A stretch of 64,000 nucleotides of DNA from Bryum argenteum (Eukaryota > Streptophyta > Bryopsida > Bryales > Bryaceae). Shown piece by piece: positions 1 through 11,486 of the stretch. How positions within the stretch are numbered: position 1 is the stretch's first letter; every line of letters starts with the position of its first letter. Location of the stretch: assembly GCA_037043015.1 (NCBI GenBank), contig CM073324.1:26366097-26430096 (forward strand), read 5' to 3'. A program made the translations under genes and the position numbers. The notes below the pieces were generated by a model, which searched no databases, was not told where the DNA came from, and saw only the letters and a list, made by a program, of their open reading frames with translations.

Positions 1-151
1 GAGCCCGAGGATTATAAGACAAAGATGCAGATGATTTCCCCTCAACGTCTCATGCCCTATAATCTATCTTTATACTCCTGGTCTTGAAAATTTTGTATAC
101 AGATCTCAAAGAACCGCCTCAGATCTGTAGATACTGAAATGCATAGTAGCA
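1..151. other. No feature recognised
   Basis: AT-rich flank left of the first MITE. Nothing recognisable on either strand. Confidence 0.4.
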
Positions 152-154
152 TAA

Positions 155-550
155 GGGCATGTCCACTCCTGGGCGTCGATGACGACGCCAACGGGGTGGT
201 TGACGGTGCCAAATGTGGTTGCCGGCCGTGGGGCCCGGCATGACCCCCACCCACCTGCGCGGCGGCACCCTGTTCTCCCCCTTTACACCAGGACGCACAG
301 GCGCTCCTTCCTCGGCCACCCTAGTTGCTCTGTTCTTTCTCTCTGCTACCATGATGACGTTTGACCAAGAAGATAAGATTCCCGGAATATCTACAGTTTG
401 AAGTGAGAAACTACCCCTTGTAAGCTCCAGGGCGGGGACGGTCATTTGGAGTGAACGGCCTTTAGCCTGCCGTTGGCGTCGCGCCGCTAGCTGCTCCTTC
501 TCGGCAGGTGGCCGTTGGAGGGTCCATTGTCCCCAACGGTGGAGATGCCC
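155..550. mobile_element. PIF/Harbinger-type MITE, GC-rich, 396 bp
   Basis: Terminal inverted repeats start GGGCATGTCCAC on the left and GGGCATCTCCAC read inward from the right. TAA flanks both sides (152-154 and 551-553), the 3-bp target duplication typical of PIF/Harbinger elements. The interior is clearly more GC-rich than the surroundings and has no convincing coding sequence. A 157-codon open frame runs through it on the minus strand, but it crosses the element border and resembles no family I know. Confidence 0.72.
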
Positions 551-553
551 TAA

Positions 554-764
554 TATCATGATATCATCCATGTCTACCTCTCCTGGAAGCATAACCTACT
601 GGTACCATGCAACGTCTGACAGTGGCCAACTTGTAATGAAGCTTGTTGTAGAGAACCAAAAGCCTTGTGGCAGGATATGGCGGTGAAGTACGGCTTTGTC
701 CCTGGCACACTACATTAAGGTAGTGCAGTCACTTGCTTGTGGCCACAACCACCTGAGTCGGTCT
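554..764. other. No feature recognised
   Basis: Short unique-looking spacer between two inverted-repeat elements. Confidence 0.4.
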
Positions 765-768
765 TTAA

Positions 769-1028
769 CCCCTAACTCTCCTTGTTGCAAAACGGCCTAA
801 GTCACAAAATTTGACCTTCCTCTAGATTAAGCTCAAAAAATCTCAATCCAAGCATTATTTGAAAGATTCAACCGTAAGATCTCAAAGTTCGCTTGACATT
901 CTTCTCACATACCAAATTTGAACCGTTCATTCTTCCTCATTTGTGAGATTATAATGGTAAAAGTTGACTGAGTTTTTCTCCTGCGGAAACATCCCAAACC
1001 CGTTTCGGGTTTTAAGGAGAGTTAGGGG
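769..1028. mobile_element. PB-C element, 260 bp, TTAA-flanked
   Basis: A perfect 15-bp terminal inverted repeat (CCCCTAACTCTCCTT) is flanked by TTAA at 765-768 and 1029-1032. The interior carries the motif shared by several PB families: a TTTGTGAGAT core followed by AAAGTTG. The copy at 43320-43579 is also 260 bp and lies in the opposite orientation. TTAA duplication plus CCC ends is the piggyBac pattern. No transposase is encoded, so it would need one in trans. Confidence 0.8.
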
Positions 1029-1032
1029 TTAA

Positions 1033-1536
1033 GCAAAGGTTGATTTTCTAGCATTGTGATCACGTAAGCACTCTCAGCTATTCAAGTTTTGTAGACTATT
1101 CCCAGCACATTCCCCATTCTCTCCGGGCCCATATTTTGCTTGTGTTATGCAAAGAATTTTTCAAAAAGGTATTAACATAGCACTTACAGTGGATTGATAA
1201 AACATCCCTCAAAATCAACAAAATGAGTAAACATATTTTAGCTTAGTAACTAGCGCGTGAGAGATATCACTCAACTTGTCATGCACCACCCTTCAATTTC
1301 TAGTGCGGCATTATGAAGCTGTAGGTGGGCTTTTACAAGCTTTCATAGAACTTTTTTAAATATCAACACCCATTCAAAAATTGCTTCCAATCGCAACATG
1401 GAACTGATACAAATCATGCATCTAGAATAAAGTCTAGCATCTAAGGAACAAATGTGTAATCTCATTCCGAATTTGGATGATAGAATAAACATCCAATTTG
1501 AAATAAAGAATGGTAACACCTATTCGTAGATAGTGT
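1033..1536. other. Unclassified AT-rich spacer
   Basis: About 500 bp without a recognisable gene or repeat border. Confidence 0.4.
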
Positions 1537-1540
1537 TTAA

Positions 1541-1654
1541 CCCCTAAAAATCCAGGCGTTTCCTCGACCTCCAGAACCAAAAACTGCCATTTTTCACCTT
1601 CGTTGGGAAATGGGGAAATGGAGAAACTTTTTTTTCTTTTCTTTTCTTTCTTTC

Positions 1655-1695
<41 letters not shown>

Positions 1696-2563
1696 CTTTC
1701 TGGTTTTTTAGACTTTGAACCGTAAGATCTTGTACCTAACTTGTATACAAAGGACTCGTCAAAATTTCAACCGTTGGATGTTTTTCATTTGTGAGATCGT
1801 AACAATCAAAGTTTGTCCAACACTTTATTTTGCCGATGCGTGAGAGGCATTGTCTAAATGGTGCCAAGGGCAACTTGATGATTGTTACTCCAAATATTTT
1901 TCCCTCATTTTTTTTCATGTAGGTAATCAAGTTGGGTATGCTCATGCAAAATTTTAGAGACCAATTCCACTTTTTGACCTTAATGTAAATTATATTATGA
2001 ACGAAGGTCTAAAAACAACCATATAGTAAAACAAGCACCACATATGATATATTTAGTTTGAGAAAAATCTGGACGGTGAGAATGTGCATTTATGATAATG
2101 TGAATTTCGAAAAAAAAAATCTTGGAAAAATTCCAAAATCTCGAATTTTGGCAATTTTTATAAGAAAAATTTGTAAAATTTACTAGAAATTGTGAAGATT
2201 GTTTTTGAAAGTTTTGGAGGCTGCCCTTGTAAAATTGGTAAACTTTTTGACCTTGGATACTTTGGAATTTGAATAGTAATTTGGTAATGAACATATTTCA
2301 ACCAAAAAAAAAAAAAAAAAAAAAAAAAAAATAAAAAAATAAAAAAAAATAAAAAAATTAAACTGCCCATTTTGGACTTGAAACCTAAAATTTCTAGATG
2401 AAGGTTATAAAATTAAAATTTGGCTTTACAAATTTTACCTCATATACATTACAGTATGGGGAGCATTTAATAAAAATCTTAGGCAATAATATCTATTTCA
2501 TTCTTTAAAATGAGCAGCCCGAAATCTCAGAAAACCAAATCGGTTTTCCTAGATTTTTAGGGG
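1541..2563. mobile_element. PB-B element, 1023 bp, TTAA-flanked
   Basis: The 12-bp perfect terminal repeat CCCCTAAAAATC is flanked by TTAA at 1537-1540 and 2564-2567. The interior is alignable by eye with 34817-35743 (shared blocks include CTGCCCTTGTAAAATTGG and a CCCGAAATC box near the right end). Long homopolymers (T-rich about 1620-1696, A-rich about 2302-2350) lie inside the element. Small open frames here are not coding. Non-autonomous. Confidence 0.78.
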
Positions 2564-2567
2564 TTAA

Positions 2568-3271
2568 GTATTTTTATATTATTTTACATAATAAATGTGT
2601 AAACCTTTCTGAGACCCCATGTGATTGTAATGCAATTTACGGTTCTGAAATCGAATCAATTTTGAGTGCACAAGCAATGTTTGAAGTAGATTGGAAAAAT
2701 TTCCTTCACAACTGAATTTGTAAATCATTTGGACGGAACAATGTAGTGGCGTACAAAAATAACTCGAAGTGCCTTTGAGAGTAGTGTTTGAAAAAAAAAA
2801 AATACTTGAAATGTGCATGTGTACTCAAAAATGATCGCAATTGCAATCTGTAAAAGGCGTTGGAGCCACATTAAAGTGTTTTATAGTAACACTGCAAACC
2901 AAATCTTCTTTTTTGTCAGATTGTTCGTAAAACTATAAATTTACATGCACCATTTACAACTGACCATTGTCACTTTTTGCTTCAATTACAATGTTCATTT
3001 TCACTTGCAAATTTGATGAGGGTGCCAAAAGTTGTTTGAGCCCTTGCTTATTGACTCATTGATATGTTTTTCTTTTTCTTTTTCTTTTTTCTTTTTTCTG
3101 CAAATGTCCTGCAAGAACTTAAAGGATAGTTCAAGAAATAGTTAGGGTGATTACTTTCATTAGCTCAATTCCAAAGTCAAATTCTTTTATCATTCTTCGA
3201 AGATTAAAAAAAATTTCAATTTCCCACCTTGAGTGTTGATTAGACATGCACCACGAAACCACTTTAAGTAA
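2568..3271. repeat. Partial copy of the 4311-4731 long-TIR repeat
   Basis: The stretch about 2620-3030 matches the body and right end of the element at 4311-4731: both contain TAAAAGGCGTTGGA, then a block including ACATGCACCATTTAC and TTCATTTTCACTTGCA. No left inverted repeat was found, so this looks like a truncated copy. The rest (about 3035-3270) is AT-rich with nothing recognised. Confidence 0.5.
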
Positions 3272-4242
3272 CCCCTGAACGTCCCTAGTGTTGAAAAACG
3301 AGATTTTGGATGAAGGGCAGAAACTTTGAAGAGCTATAACTTCTTCATCCAAACTCCGTTTTTGACGAAATCACTTGAATTAGGTCACAAATCAAGTCTA
3401 GTTTATGTGGTAAAAATTGCAGACTCATTAAATAAAGTATGAATAAATGGCATGGATTTTAGTGAAGGCAACTTTTGTTTTTGGGTTTTCAAACATTTGG
3501 CATGTTTTACCATTGCAAGCCAATTATGTGAAATCTAAAATAGTTTTTCATGAGTTTTTTTCCATAGGTTTGATATTTAGATGCATCCCAACAACTTTGT
3601 AGTTGGAAGTTTTTTGATCTAGATAACTTTGGTATTGGCTTTGCAATGATGTTTCTACGATGTAAAAAGTGAAAAATGGATGTTTTTTGAAGAGCTAGAT
3701 ATCCTTCATCCACCATTAGATTTTGACTTTATTTTTTGGGATGGATTCCAATTATAGTATGTTTTTAGTGGTAGAAACCTTGACCTAATTGAGGATATAT
3801 TGAAGAAAAGGCATGGATTTGAGTGCGAGGGGTCTAGTTTTGGACTATTTTTCCTTTGTAAAATTTTTGGCAATTTTCACGACTACAAGGCTACTATTTG
3901 AGCCAAGATTTTTTTTTGATGAATTTTTTTGGTACAAGAGTGTCTTTGAGATGAAGATGAACAACTTTCTAGTTGCTGATTTTTTGATTGCGAATTTCAT
4001 GTTGGTAGTATTTTCACTTCAAAGTGGAAATGATGGTATTTTGTAGCGTGTTTTGCACACCAATATGTTATGATCTTGCAATCTATGAGGTCCCATGAGT
4101 CAAGTTTTGGTCCACATGATCTACTACAAGTCTATTACAAGTTTGTATGGTTGAGATCTGAATAGCTTATCTTTATTTTCATCAATATCACGTTTTTTGA
4201 AAATGAGTTTTTGGCTAAAAATACCCCAAGGACGTTTAAGGG
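3272..4242. mobile_element. PB-A element, 971 bp, decayed ends
   Basis: The ends are CCCCTGAACGTCC (left) and GGACGTTTAAGGG (right), inverted copies of each other. The flanks are GTAA and TTAG, so the TTAA duplication has decayed. The interior matches the reverse complement of 42658-43888. Its length agrees with that copy once its nested insert is removed (967 bp). No transposase frame. Confidence 0.62.
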
Positions 4243-4310
4243 TTAGGAGAGAAGAGGAAGCAAGTTCTTTGAACATGTAACAATAGGCTCAAGTTTCTAA
4301 AGAACAACTT

Positions 4311-4731
4311 TAGGCACTCATATTTGCAAGTGAAAATGAACATTGTAAGTCAAGCAAAAGTGACTGTGGTCAATTGTAAATGGTGAATGTAGATTATTTA
4401 TCAAAAACTGCGTTGAAAGGCACTTCGAGTTATTTCTGTATTACACCGTGCAGTACAATGGTATACAAGTAATTTGAGCTTCCTTCAAAGGCAGTGTTTG
4501 AGAAATTTTTGAAATTTGGATATGTACTAAAAAAAAGATTGAAATTGCAACTTGTAAAAGGCGTTGGAATCACATCAGAGTGCACTATAGTATCATTTTA
4601 AATTATAATTTTTTTTTGTAATTTTGTTCATACAGTTATACATCTACATGCACCATTTACGATTGACCACTGTCATTTTTTGCTTCAATTACAATCTTCA
4701 TTTTCACTTGCATATTTGATATGAGTGCCTA
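4311..4731. repeat. Inverted-repeat element with TIRs of about 85 bp
   Basis: The left end TAGGCACTCATATTTGCAAG returns in inverted orientation at the right end with similarity over about 85 bp. The middle carries TTGTAAAAGGCGTTGGA. A partial copy lies at about 2620-3030. Looks like a fold-back MITE; superfamily not assigned because no clear target duplication was seen. Confidence 0.55.
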
Positions 4732-4734
4732 GAG

Positions 4735-6105
4735 TATTTTTAAAAAAAAATATAAGTACCCATGCAAATTGAAATCCTAATATGTTTCTTGCTTGGTTTT
4801 TGGCTTGGAGGAATTTCTCAAAATATCCTAGTGACTACCAAACTTTTGGATTACTCGGTCTTGGCAACCGTTGTCAATCATATTGACATCTTGGGTACTC
4901 AACGGAGATGCATGTTGGTTATGGGAAAAGAACGTTGATGTTATGGACTTTGTTGTGGCCATGGGATTGTCAAGCTTCGACAAAGATCCACACAAAGAGG
5001 ATGCGGCAGTCACTAACTATTTCTTATTTCTAGTCTGATTATTTTTGCTTCAAAAGAAAGAAATAATTACAAGCTCTTCTCAAAAATCGACAAAATTGGG
5101 CACAAAAGCTACTTGATTGTGAGCACGGATAGCAAAGATCTGTTGATGCCAAAAGATATATTGTTGTGCCCTTGGATCTCTAGCGCATAAGCTAGAACAA
5201 AACTAGATCTTGTTGGGATGGAACTTGATGCCCAAGTAGACAATTGCCACTCAGCTTCTATTTCTCAATCTAGAGTAGATGCAATTGTAGCTAGATCAAG
5301 ATGTGGTAAGCTTGAAGGTTTGGTTATAGGTTTGGTTACAGGTTTGGTTAATGATCACTACATAGTTGTAAAGAGAGATCATGAATCACAAGAACTAGTC
5401 TTTTCTCAATTGTATTATAATATATGTTGTTATCATATGTTCCTATACGAAGTGGGAGGTTGCAAACCACAAAATAGAAAAAAGAGTCCAATATGTTTGT
5501 CTTACCGGATGTGAGGCAATCTCCAAGAGAGGAAGTGATAGGTTGAGCTTCGATTTCCACGGAAGAATGAGCGACGGGTCCTCGGCTCCTGACACGTCCA
5601 CCCAAGTATGCTAGAAGCTCTCCCTTGAATTCAATCGTTGTTTCGTATAGCAAGAGCCCCCGACGGTCGGGTATTCCGCCGAGGGTTCCACACACTTTCC
5701 AATTTTGGTTGCCTAGTTCGACGGAATCTTTCTGATCTCGGCTGCCCGGTTTGACGGAATTCGTAGGATTCACTTTATACATTCGACAACATTAATTTCT
5801 TTGTAGACTATACTCATGAGTCTTGTTATGTATATATGGAAGTAAATTCATCGTACAATTCCTATGAAAATTTCTATTGTTGCCCAGGTTTTTTTTCCTG
5901 TAAGGTGAGAATTATAGGGGTCGTTATGCCATAATCCCCTCTCTGGGGCGGAACGGGAGCTCCCATCAAATGAACGATCCCGAAACTCAAAAGTGTGTTA
6001 CATTCTGTAAACTCCCTTTCCCTTAGCTGTCCACTTTCACATATACTTTTGAAGCTGCCCACTTCTACAACTACTTTCGTGAATGCTCCGGGCTACACGT
6101 CCCAA
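4735..6105. other. Unclassified region, no gene assigned
   Basis: About 1.4 kb. It contains a small tandem run of a 15-bp GGTTTGGTTATA-like unit near 5316-5350 and a 144-codon open frame on the minus strand (5348-5782) that I cannot link to any family. A GC-richer patch at 5540-5780 could be retroelement debris, but no LTR ends, primer site or pol motif were seen. Confidence 0.35.
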
Positions 6106-6350
6106 CCCCTCCTTGGGCAAGGTTCGGGGATTTTTTTTGACTTTTAGTGGCTAATAACCGACTTTTCCCACGCCTAATCGGTTTTTCACAGATTTCTTCC
6201 AACAATTTTCTTGTTTTATACTAAGAACATAAATTTATTTGTAACTTTCATCGGTGGTTTCAAAAATGGACCGGCCAGTGAGCTAAATTCATCGGCTGAT
6301 AATACACTGACCGTAGGTTTTCCCCGATCATTGCCTTGGGCGTGTAAGGG
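6106..6350. mobile_element. Probable degraded PB element
   Basis: The right end GGGCGTGTAAGGG is followed by TTAA (6351-6354). The left end CCCCTCCTTGGGCAAGG mirrors it imperfectly and is preceded by CCAA. Both ends carry a CGGGGA block just inside. About 245 bp. Called from end structure only. Confidence 0.45.
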
Positions 6351-6354
6351 TTAA

Positions 6355-7008
6355 GAATAAAATTCCTTGCCACAGTAATTTCATATAGTGTAGCATACTA
6401 ATTTTTTTAAATTTTTTTTCCAGTTTTGTAGTGACTATAAAGGTTCCAGTTACTAGCCGGTGCCAAGAATATGATATTGCTTGCTGTGAGTGGCATTATT
6501 GGAGAACTACCCCAGTTTCCTCACAGATATTTATATATTCAAGAGCCTTTTCCAATGTCCTTGCATCCTTGAAAAGCAATACATGTACTGATACCATCAT
6601 TTTCTCTCATGGGATGTCACTAAAGTCATCATTCAGTGTCCAGTCCCACATGCTGTCCAGCCTGCTGCCTTTGTACTTGCCACCACTGGAGAGGGTGGGC
6701 AAATATTCACTTTTTGGCCTAATATTCACTTTTTCCATATACTGTAAGAAGATGGCATGCCAATTTTGAAATCTTGATTTGATTTGGGGGAAAGCAACTT
6801 TTTCACTAGCTCAATTTTTAACTTGATGGATTTAAGTGGCTGCAGTTCATGCATTATGCTCATTGTAATAAGTCCTATTTTGGTAAAGTCTATGCCTTCC
6901 CATTTTCTTCATTTGAGATACATGTTAATTCGTGTGCTAAAATATGAGTATATGCATTTAATGAATACTCTTTCACCTTTGCTGGTTGCATTCCGGCTTC
7001 CAGGAAGA
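6355..7008. other. No feature recognised
   Basis: About 650 bp. Short open frames on the plus strand lack similarity to any family I know. Confidence 0.35.
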
Positions 7009-7301
7009 TCCGAAAAAGTCGGAATGGCTTTTAGGGTTATCCGCAGGGAAAATTTTCAGCCAACTTTGACCATTATAATCTGAGAATCGGGAAAACATTA
7101 ACGGTTCAAATTTGATATTTGAGTAAAGGGTCAAGTTAACTTCAAGATTCTACGGTTGGATCTTCTAATTTATTCTCATATTGAGTTTCTTTGAGCCTGA
7201 ATTAGAAGAAGGTTCTTTTCGATAACTTAGACAATTTTATATCACTAGAAAAAGGTTCTTTTCGATAATTTAGACAATTTTGTATCAAGGGTATTTAGGG
7301 G
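7009..7301. mobile_element. PB-C element, left end missing
   Basis: The sequence from TTATCCGCAGGGAAAA through CCAACTTTGACCATTATAAT matches the PB-C copy at 43320-43579. The right end TTTAGGGG abuts TTAA (7302-7305). The left terminal repeat was not found. A roughly 39-bp internal tandem duplication (AGGTTCTTTTCGATAA unit) lies at about 7210-7290. Confidence 0.55.
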
Positions 7302-7305
7302 TTAA

Positions 7306-8120
7306 CTCCATCCTCACAATGGCTTGACACATTGGCCCTTTCACTAAAGTCATGATCTGCGCATTCAAATCAAGTGACAGCCATAGTAACATGCATCACT
7401 TGAAACCCGAGTCATGTAAGGTACTGGCATTCCGTTTCTATAAACCTCCAAACCCCACTTTACGTTGACATGTGGTTTATGATCTACTTTGACTTATTTG
7501 ATATTATTCACATACGGGCCCAAACCAACCCTAACAAATGATCCTTTTTGAAACCAACATGCATTTTTTGTATTTCGTTGAATTCTTGAGATCTTGTTCT
7601 AAACAATCAAGTTAGTTCAACTACCAAGTTGCTTTTTTTTTTTTTTAACGATCTTGAGATTTATTTGGGACGAACGTGAATGAAACACCACATCCCCTGT
7701 TTCCGAACCTGCGACCACCTGCAGTAAGTAAAAAAGTTAATGTATTACGGTATGCATTCATTTTGACTTCAAACAAAATGTGAAGAATATGAAATAATTG
7801 TGAAGGGAAAATGATTTGGGGTGGGGGGGGACACAACAAGTGAATGGAATATGCTCGTTCAACAGCACACGAGAATAATAAGGGTGCCTTCTCGTATGGT
7901 CCAATCTCGTATCCGAAAGAGATGGTATATGTGCTGGAAATTGGAAAGAGTGCAATTAAAATGTCCCCACACAAAGAAATCATTGTTGACAATCCAACAT
8001 GATACAAAGAGTGTGAGTGTGTGCGCGTGTATCCACATTGTGCATAATGTTGTTTGTTTTCCGTGGGCCGTACTACAAACAAATTAAACCTACCTATCGT
8101 ATGTTTGTACTTTCGTGTGC
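7306..8120. other. No gene recognised
   Basis: About 800 bp left of the satellite, with short homopolymers (T-run near 7634, G-run near 7823). Open frames here have no family resemblance. The block AAACAAATTAAACCTACC at about 8078-8096 recurs at the junction of the first satellite units (about 8249). Confidence 0.35.
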
Positions 8121-9027
8121 TTTTAGTTGTTGGCTTGCTTGGAGTGGTCTTGCCTTGAACGATGTGCGGGAGGATGTAGATATGGTGTTATCGACAAATG
8201 GAACCCGCATCTTGCCCACTTTGTTTCGTACATGTCGGTGCCGCATCTAAACAAATTAAACCTACCCATTCTACTTTTAGTTGTTGGCTTGCTTGGAGTG
8301 GGCTTGCCTTAAACTATGTGAGGGAGGATGTAGATATGGTGTTATCGACAAATGGAACCCGCATCTTGCCCGCTTTGTTTTGTACATGTACGTGCCGCAT
8401 CTAAGTGATGGAGTAGTCCATTCTACTTTTAGTTGTTGGCTTGCTTGGAGTGGGCTTGCCTTAAACTATGTGAGGGAGGATGTAGATATGGTGTTATCGA
8501 CAAATGGAACCCGCATCTTGCCCGCTTTGTTTTGTACATGTACGTGCCGCATCTAAGTGATGGAGTAGTCCATTCTACTTTTAGTTGTTGGCTTGCTTGG
8601 AGTGGGCTTGCCTTAAACTATGTGAGGGAGGATGTAGATATGGTGTTATCGACAAATGGAACCCGCATCTTGCCCGCTTTGTTTTGTACATGTACGTGCC
8701 GCATCTAAGTGATGGAGTAGTCCATTCTACTTTTAGTTGTTGGCTTGCTTGGAGTGGGCTTGCCTTAAACTATGTGAGGGAGGATGTAGATATGGTGTTA
8801 TCGACAAATGGAACCCGCATCTTGCCCGCTTTGTTTTGTACATGTACGTGCCGCATCTAAGTGATGGAGTAGTCCATTCTACTTTTAGTTGTTGGCTTGC
8901 TTGGAGTGAGCTTGCCTTAAACTATGTGAGGGAGGATGTAGATATGGTGTTATCGACAAATGGAACCCGCATCTTGCCCGCTTTGTTTTGTACATGTACG
9001 TGCCACATCTAAGTGATGGAGTAGTCC
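8121..9027. repeat. 152-bp satellite array, six units
   Basis: Head-to-tail units begin at TTTTAGTTGTTGGCTTGC, at 8121, 8275, 8427, 8579, 8731 and 8883. The last five are spaced exactly 152 bp; the first step is 154. Units 2-6 differ by only a few substitutions; unit 1 is more diverged and has a different junction (AAACAAATTAAACC instead of AGTGATGGAGTAGTCC). The repeated 91-codon frames are a consequence of the repeat, not genes. Confidence 0.93.
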
Positions 9028-9362
9028 AAAATAGTGTACTTGTTAGTGAATGCTTGATTCACGTTTGCATTTCTCAACATCATGTGCAAGAAATGAAGAT
9101 TTTTCTATCTTCTTATTGCGGAAAGATTTTATAAGCATATTTTTAGGATTTGTTGTTTTTTAGTTTTGTAGTTTAGAATCTCAATAATTGATCATATGTT
9201 TTTTTGAATGTTAATTGTGTTATAATTTGGACATTTGCCACTTTGTTATTGGAATTTCAAAAGCATGAACGCATGATATCATTCCTTGTTAGATATAGTT
9301 TTGGGAATTCTCATCTTCTATTCTATGGGAATTTGAAGATTTTCTTAGTTTGATTTTTTTAA
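9028..9362. other. No feature recognised
   Basis: AT-rich spacer between the satellite and a PB-A element. Confidence 0.4.
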
Positions 9363-9366
9363 TTAA

Positions 9367-10890
9367 CCTCTAAATGTTCTAGCTTATGATTACCCAGAAA
9401 ACACATTTTCGAAAAAAGTGTCATAGATGGAAATGAAGGTAAGATATTTAATACCCACCGTACACTCTTGGAGTAAACTCACTGGACGTTGTCATGTGCG
9501 TCAAATCTTGAGTTGTGAGGCCTCATAAAATGCAAGATCATAACATAGTAGTAGTCAAAAAAGATGACAAAATTTCATCAATTTCACTTTGAAGTGAAAA
9601 GGGTTCCAATAGACATGTTGCAATGAAAAAATTGCAAGATAAGGAGTTGTTTACCTTCATCTCAATAAAACCCTTGTACAAAAAAATATTGTGAGAAAAA
9701 TATCTTTGCGCAACTTGGCCTTGCATTGGTAGAAACTACCCCAAAATTTACAAGGCAAAAATGTCCGAAATTTAGATCCCTTGCATGAAAATGAATGCCA
9801 TAACTTCCTTATATCTTAGATTGAATAAAAAAAATTATCACAAAAACTAGATCCAAATTGGTACTATCTCAACAAAAAAAAAGTTGGAAGTCAATTGTGG
9901 ATGAAGGAGATATACCTTCTTAACCCCTAAAGGACCTAGCCTGATTTTAAGTCTTCAAAACCAAAAATTGGGATTAATTTACCACTCTGTGCAAGTCGAT
10001 GTATGATTCAATATTTATTACTTTGTTAGTTTTTCCAACCATAAGATTTTTGAATTAACTAACTTTTCTAACACCATGGTAAATTTCAACCATTGGATTC
10101 TTACCCTTTGTGAGATTGTCAGGTTCAAAGTTGATGCAAAAGTTTTCTTGCAACATTTTAAAGCTTGTTCTTGCAAAATTTTGGAGGTTGCCCTTATAAA
10201 ATTGGTATTTTTTTTTATTTGGGGAACTTTGAAACTAAAGTAGTAATCTCATCAAGAACCTATTTTCAGAAATAAAATGCACAAAAGGACTAAATTTGAA
10301 CATGCCCAAATTGCCCTTTTTGGGCTTGGAAGCTAAATTTTACATTAAAAATAAATTAAATTGGAATTCGACTTCGCGATTTTTCACACCCACACCTCTG
10401 TAGTATAGGGAGCACCTAGTAAAAATCTTAAGCAAAAAAAAAAACTATTTACCCCTTCATCTAAGCTACTCAAAATCGCAAAAACCACTTTTTACATCCT
10501 TGGTCCTTTAGGGTTTAAACACCATCACTTTGTTTACGATAGTATAGAAACTTATTTCAATCCCAGTACCCAAAATATACAATTTAGAATCTTCCATAAC
10601 AATTTCTCTTGATTTCAAATTTAAGATCATGATTACGCAACAAAAATTCATGATAAACTAAATTGGACTTCACATAAATGGCTTCTAATGGTAAAACATG
10701 CCTCATGTTTGAAAATCCAAAAATATTAGTCACTTTCACTACAATGCATGCCATGAACTCATACTTTTTAGATGATTTTTCAATATTTACCACACAAACT
10801 AAATTTATTTTGGGACCCAACCCGAGTGATTTTGTCCAAAACGAACTCTAGCTCAAGAAGTTATGGCTTTTCAAAAATTCAACAAGTCAT
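9367..10890. mobile_element. PB-A element interrupted by a PB-B element, right end lost
   Basis: The left end CCTCTAAATGTTC follows TTAA (9363-9366). The interior matches 42658-43888 and 49053-49870 (blocks such as TTTCACTTTGAAGTGAAA and GGCCTCATA). At 9920 it is split by the insertion described separately and resumes at 10519. Similarity fades near 10890 without a right terminal repeat. Confidence 0.6.
9924..10514. mobile_element. PB-B element, 591 bp, nested in PB-A
   Basis: The terminal repeats CCCCTAAAGGACC and GGTCCTTTAGGGT are flanked by TTAA at 9920-9923 and 10515-10518. The final base of the right repeat has changed from G to T. The interior shares the CCCTTATAAAATTGG and TTTGTGAGAT...AAAGTTG blocks with the other PB-B copies. 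Shorter than the 927-1078 bp copies. Confidence 0.7.
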
Positions 10891-11117
10891 CCTTTTTTGA
10901 TGATGAAATCTAGTGGGGCATACAATATTGCTATCCAAAATTCCATAGAGAATAAAAATAGTATTGTTTTAGAGAAATTACTTCCTCCTCAAAATCATTG
11001 ATCTACTAGTACCACTATATTGTCAAATTTGAGTAGCTTTCACACTACACGGTGCTTTTCTTCTATAACTCACACCTCAACCACCTTCAAAATTTGATGT
11101 GGAGGTATGTAATATGT

Positions 11118-11479
11118 TAGGCACCACAAGCCTTGGCTTCATGGTTAGGGCTTAGGCCCCCAATGAGGAGGTCATGGGTTCTATTCCCCATGCTGGCGTG
11201 GTGCTTACCACTATAGTCCACCCAACTATTGTAGGAGGTCCTTGGACCTTGTTGTATGGGTACCTCAAAGCCCTTTGGGGGCATACTATGTCAAGTATCT
11301 TCAAGGCAGTAGTAACTAGGCTAGAAACTAGCGTAGTTATAGTGTCCACCCTCGAGAGGGGGAAGTAGTATTGTTCTAATTTCCCCTTGTCCGGTGGCCA
11401 TTGGGATATTAGCATTACTAACGGACACTTCATTCACGCCGGCCCCTTAGAAAGGACCGGAGTTTCTATCTATCTATGA
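11118..11479 (+). mobile_element. tRNA-derived SINE, full length, 362 bp
   Basis: The 5' part has an internal RNA polymerase III promoter: an A-box-like TGGCTTCATGGTTAGGG and a B-box GGTTCTATTCC (11177-11187) in tRNA-like spacing. The 3' end carries a stem-loop (11439-11460) and a short TATC-rich tail (TTTCTATCTATCTATG). A 7-bp target duplication AATATGT flanks it (11111-11117 and 11480-11486). No coding potential; it would depend on a LINE for retrotransposition. Confidence 0.8.
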
Positions 11480-11486
11480 AATATGT

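Noticed and set aside
119..592. 157-codon minus-strand frame
   Set aside because: It spans the border of a MITE and its flanks, so it cannot be an ancestral gene; composition effect of the GC-rich element.
5348..5782. 144-codon minus-strand frame as a retrotransposon protein
   Set aside because: No gag, protease, integrase or reverse-transcriptase motif, and no LTR ends found.
8121..9027. CRISPR-like spaced repeats or a repeat-protein gene in the 152-bp array
   Set aside because: There are no distinct spacers between units, the genome is eukaryotic, and the identical 91-codon frames stop at the same point in every unit and start from non-ATG codons.
11118..11200. A functional tRNA gene
   Set aside because: A- and B-box-like sequences are present, but a full cloverleaf does not form and the sequence continues into a SINE body with its own target duplication.
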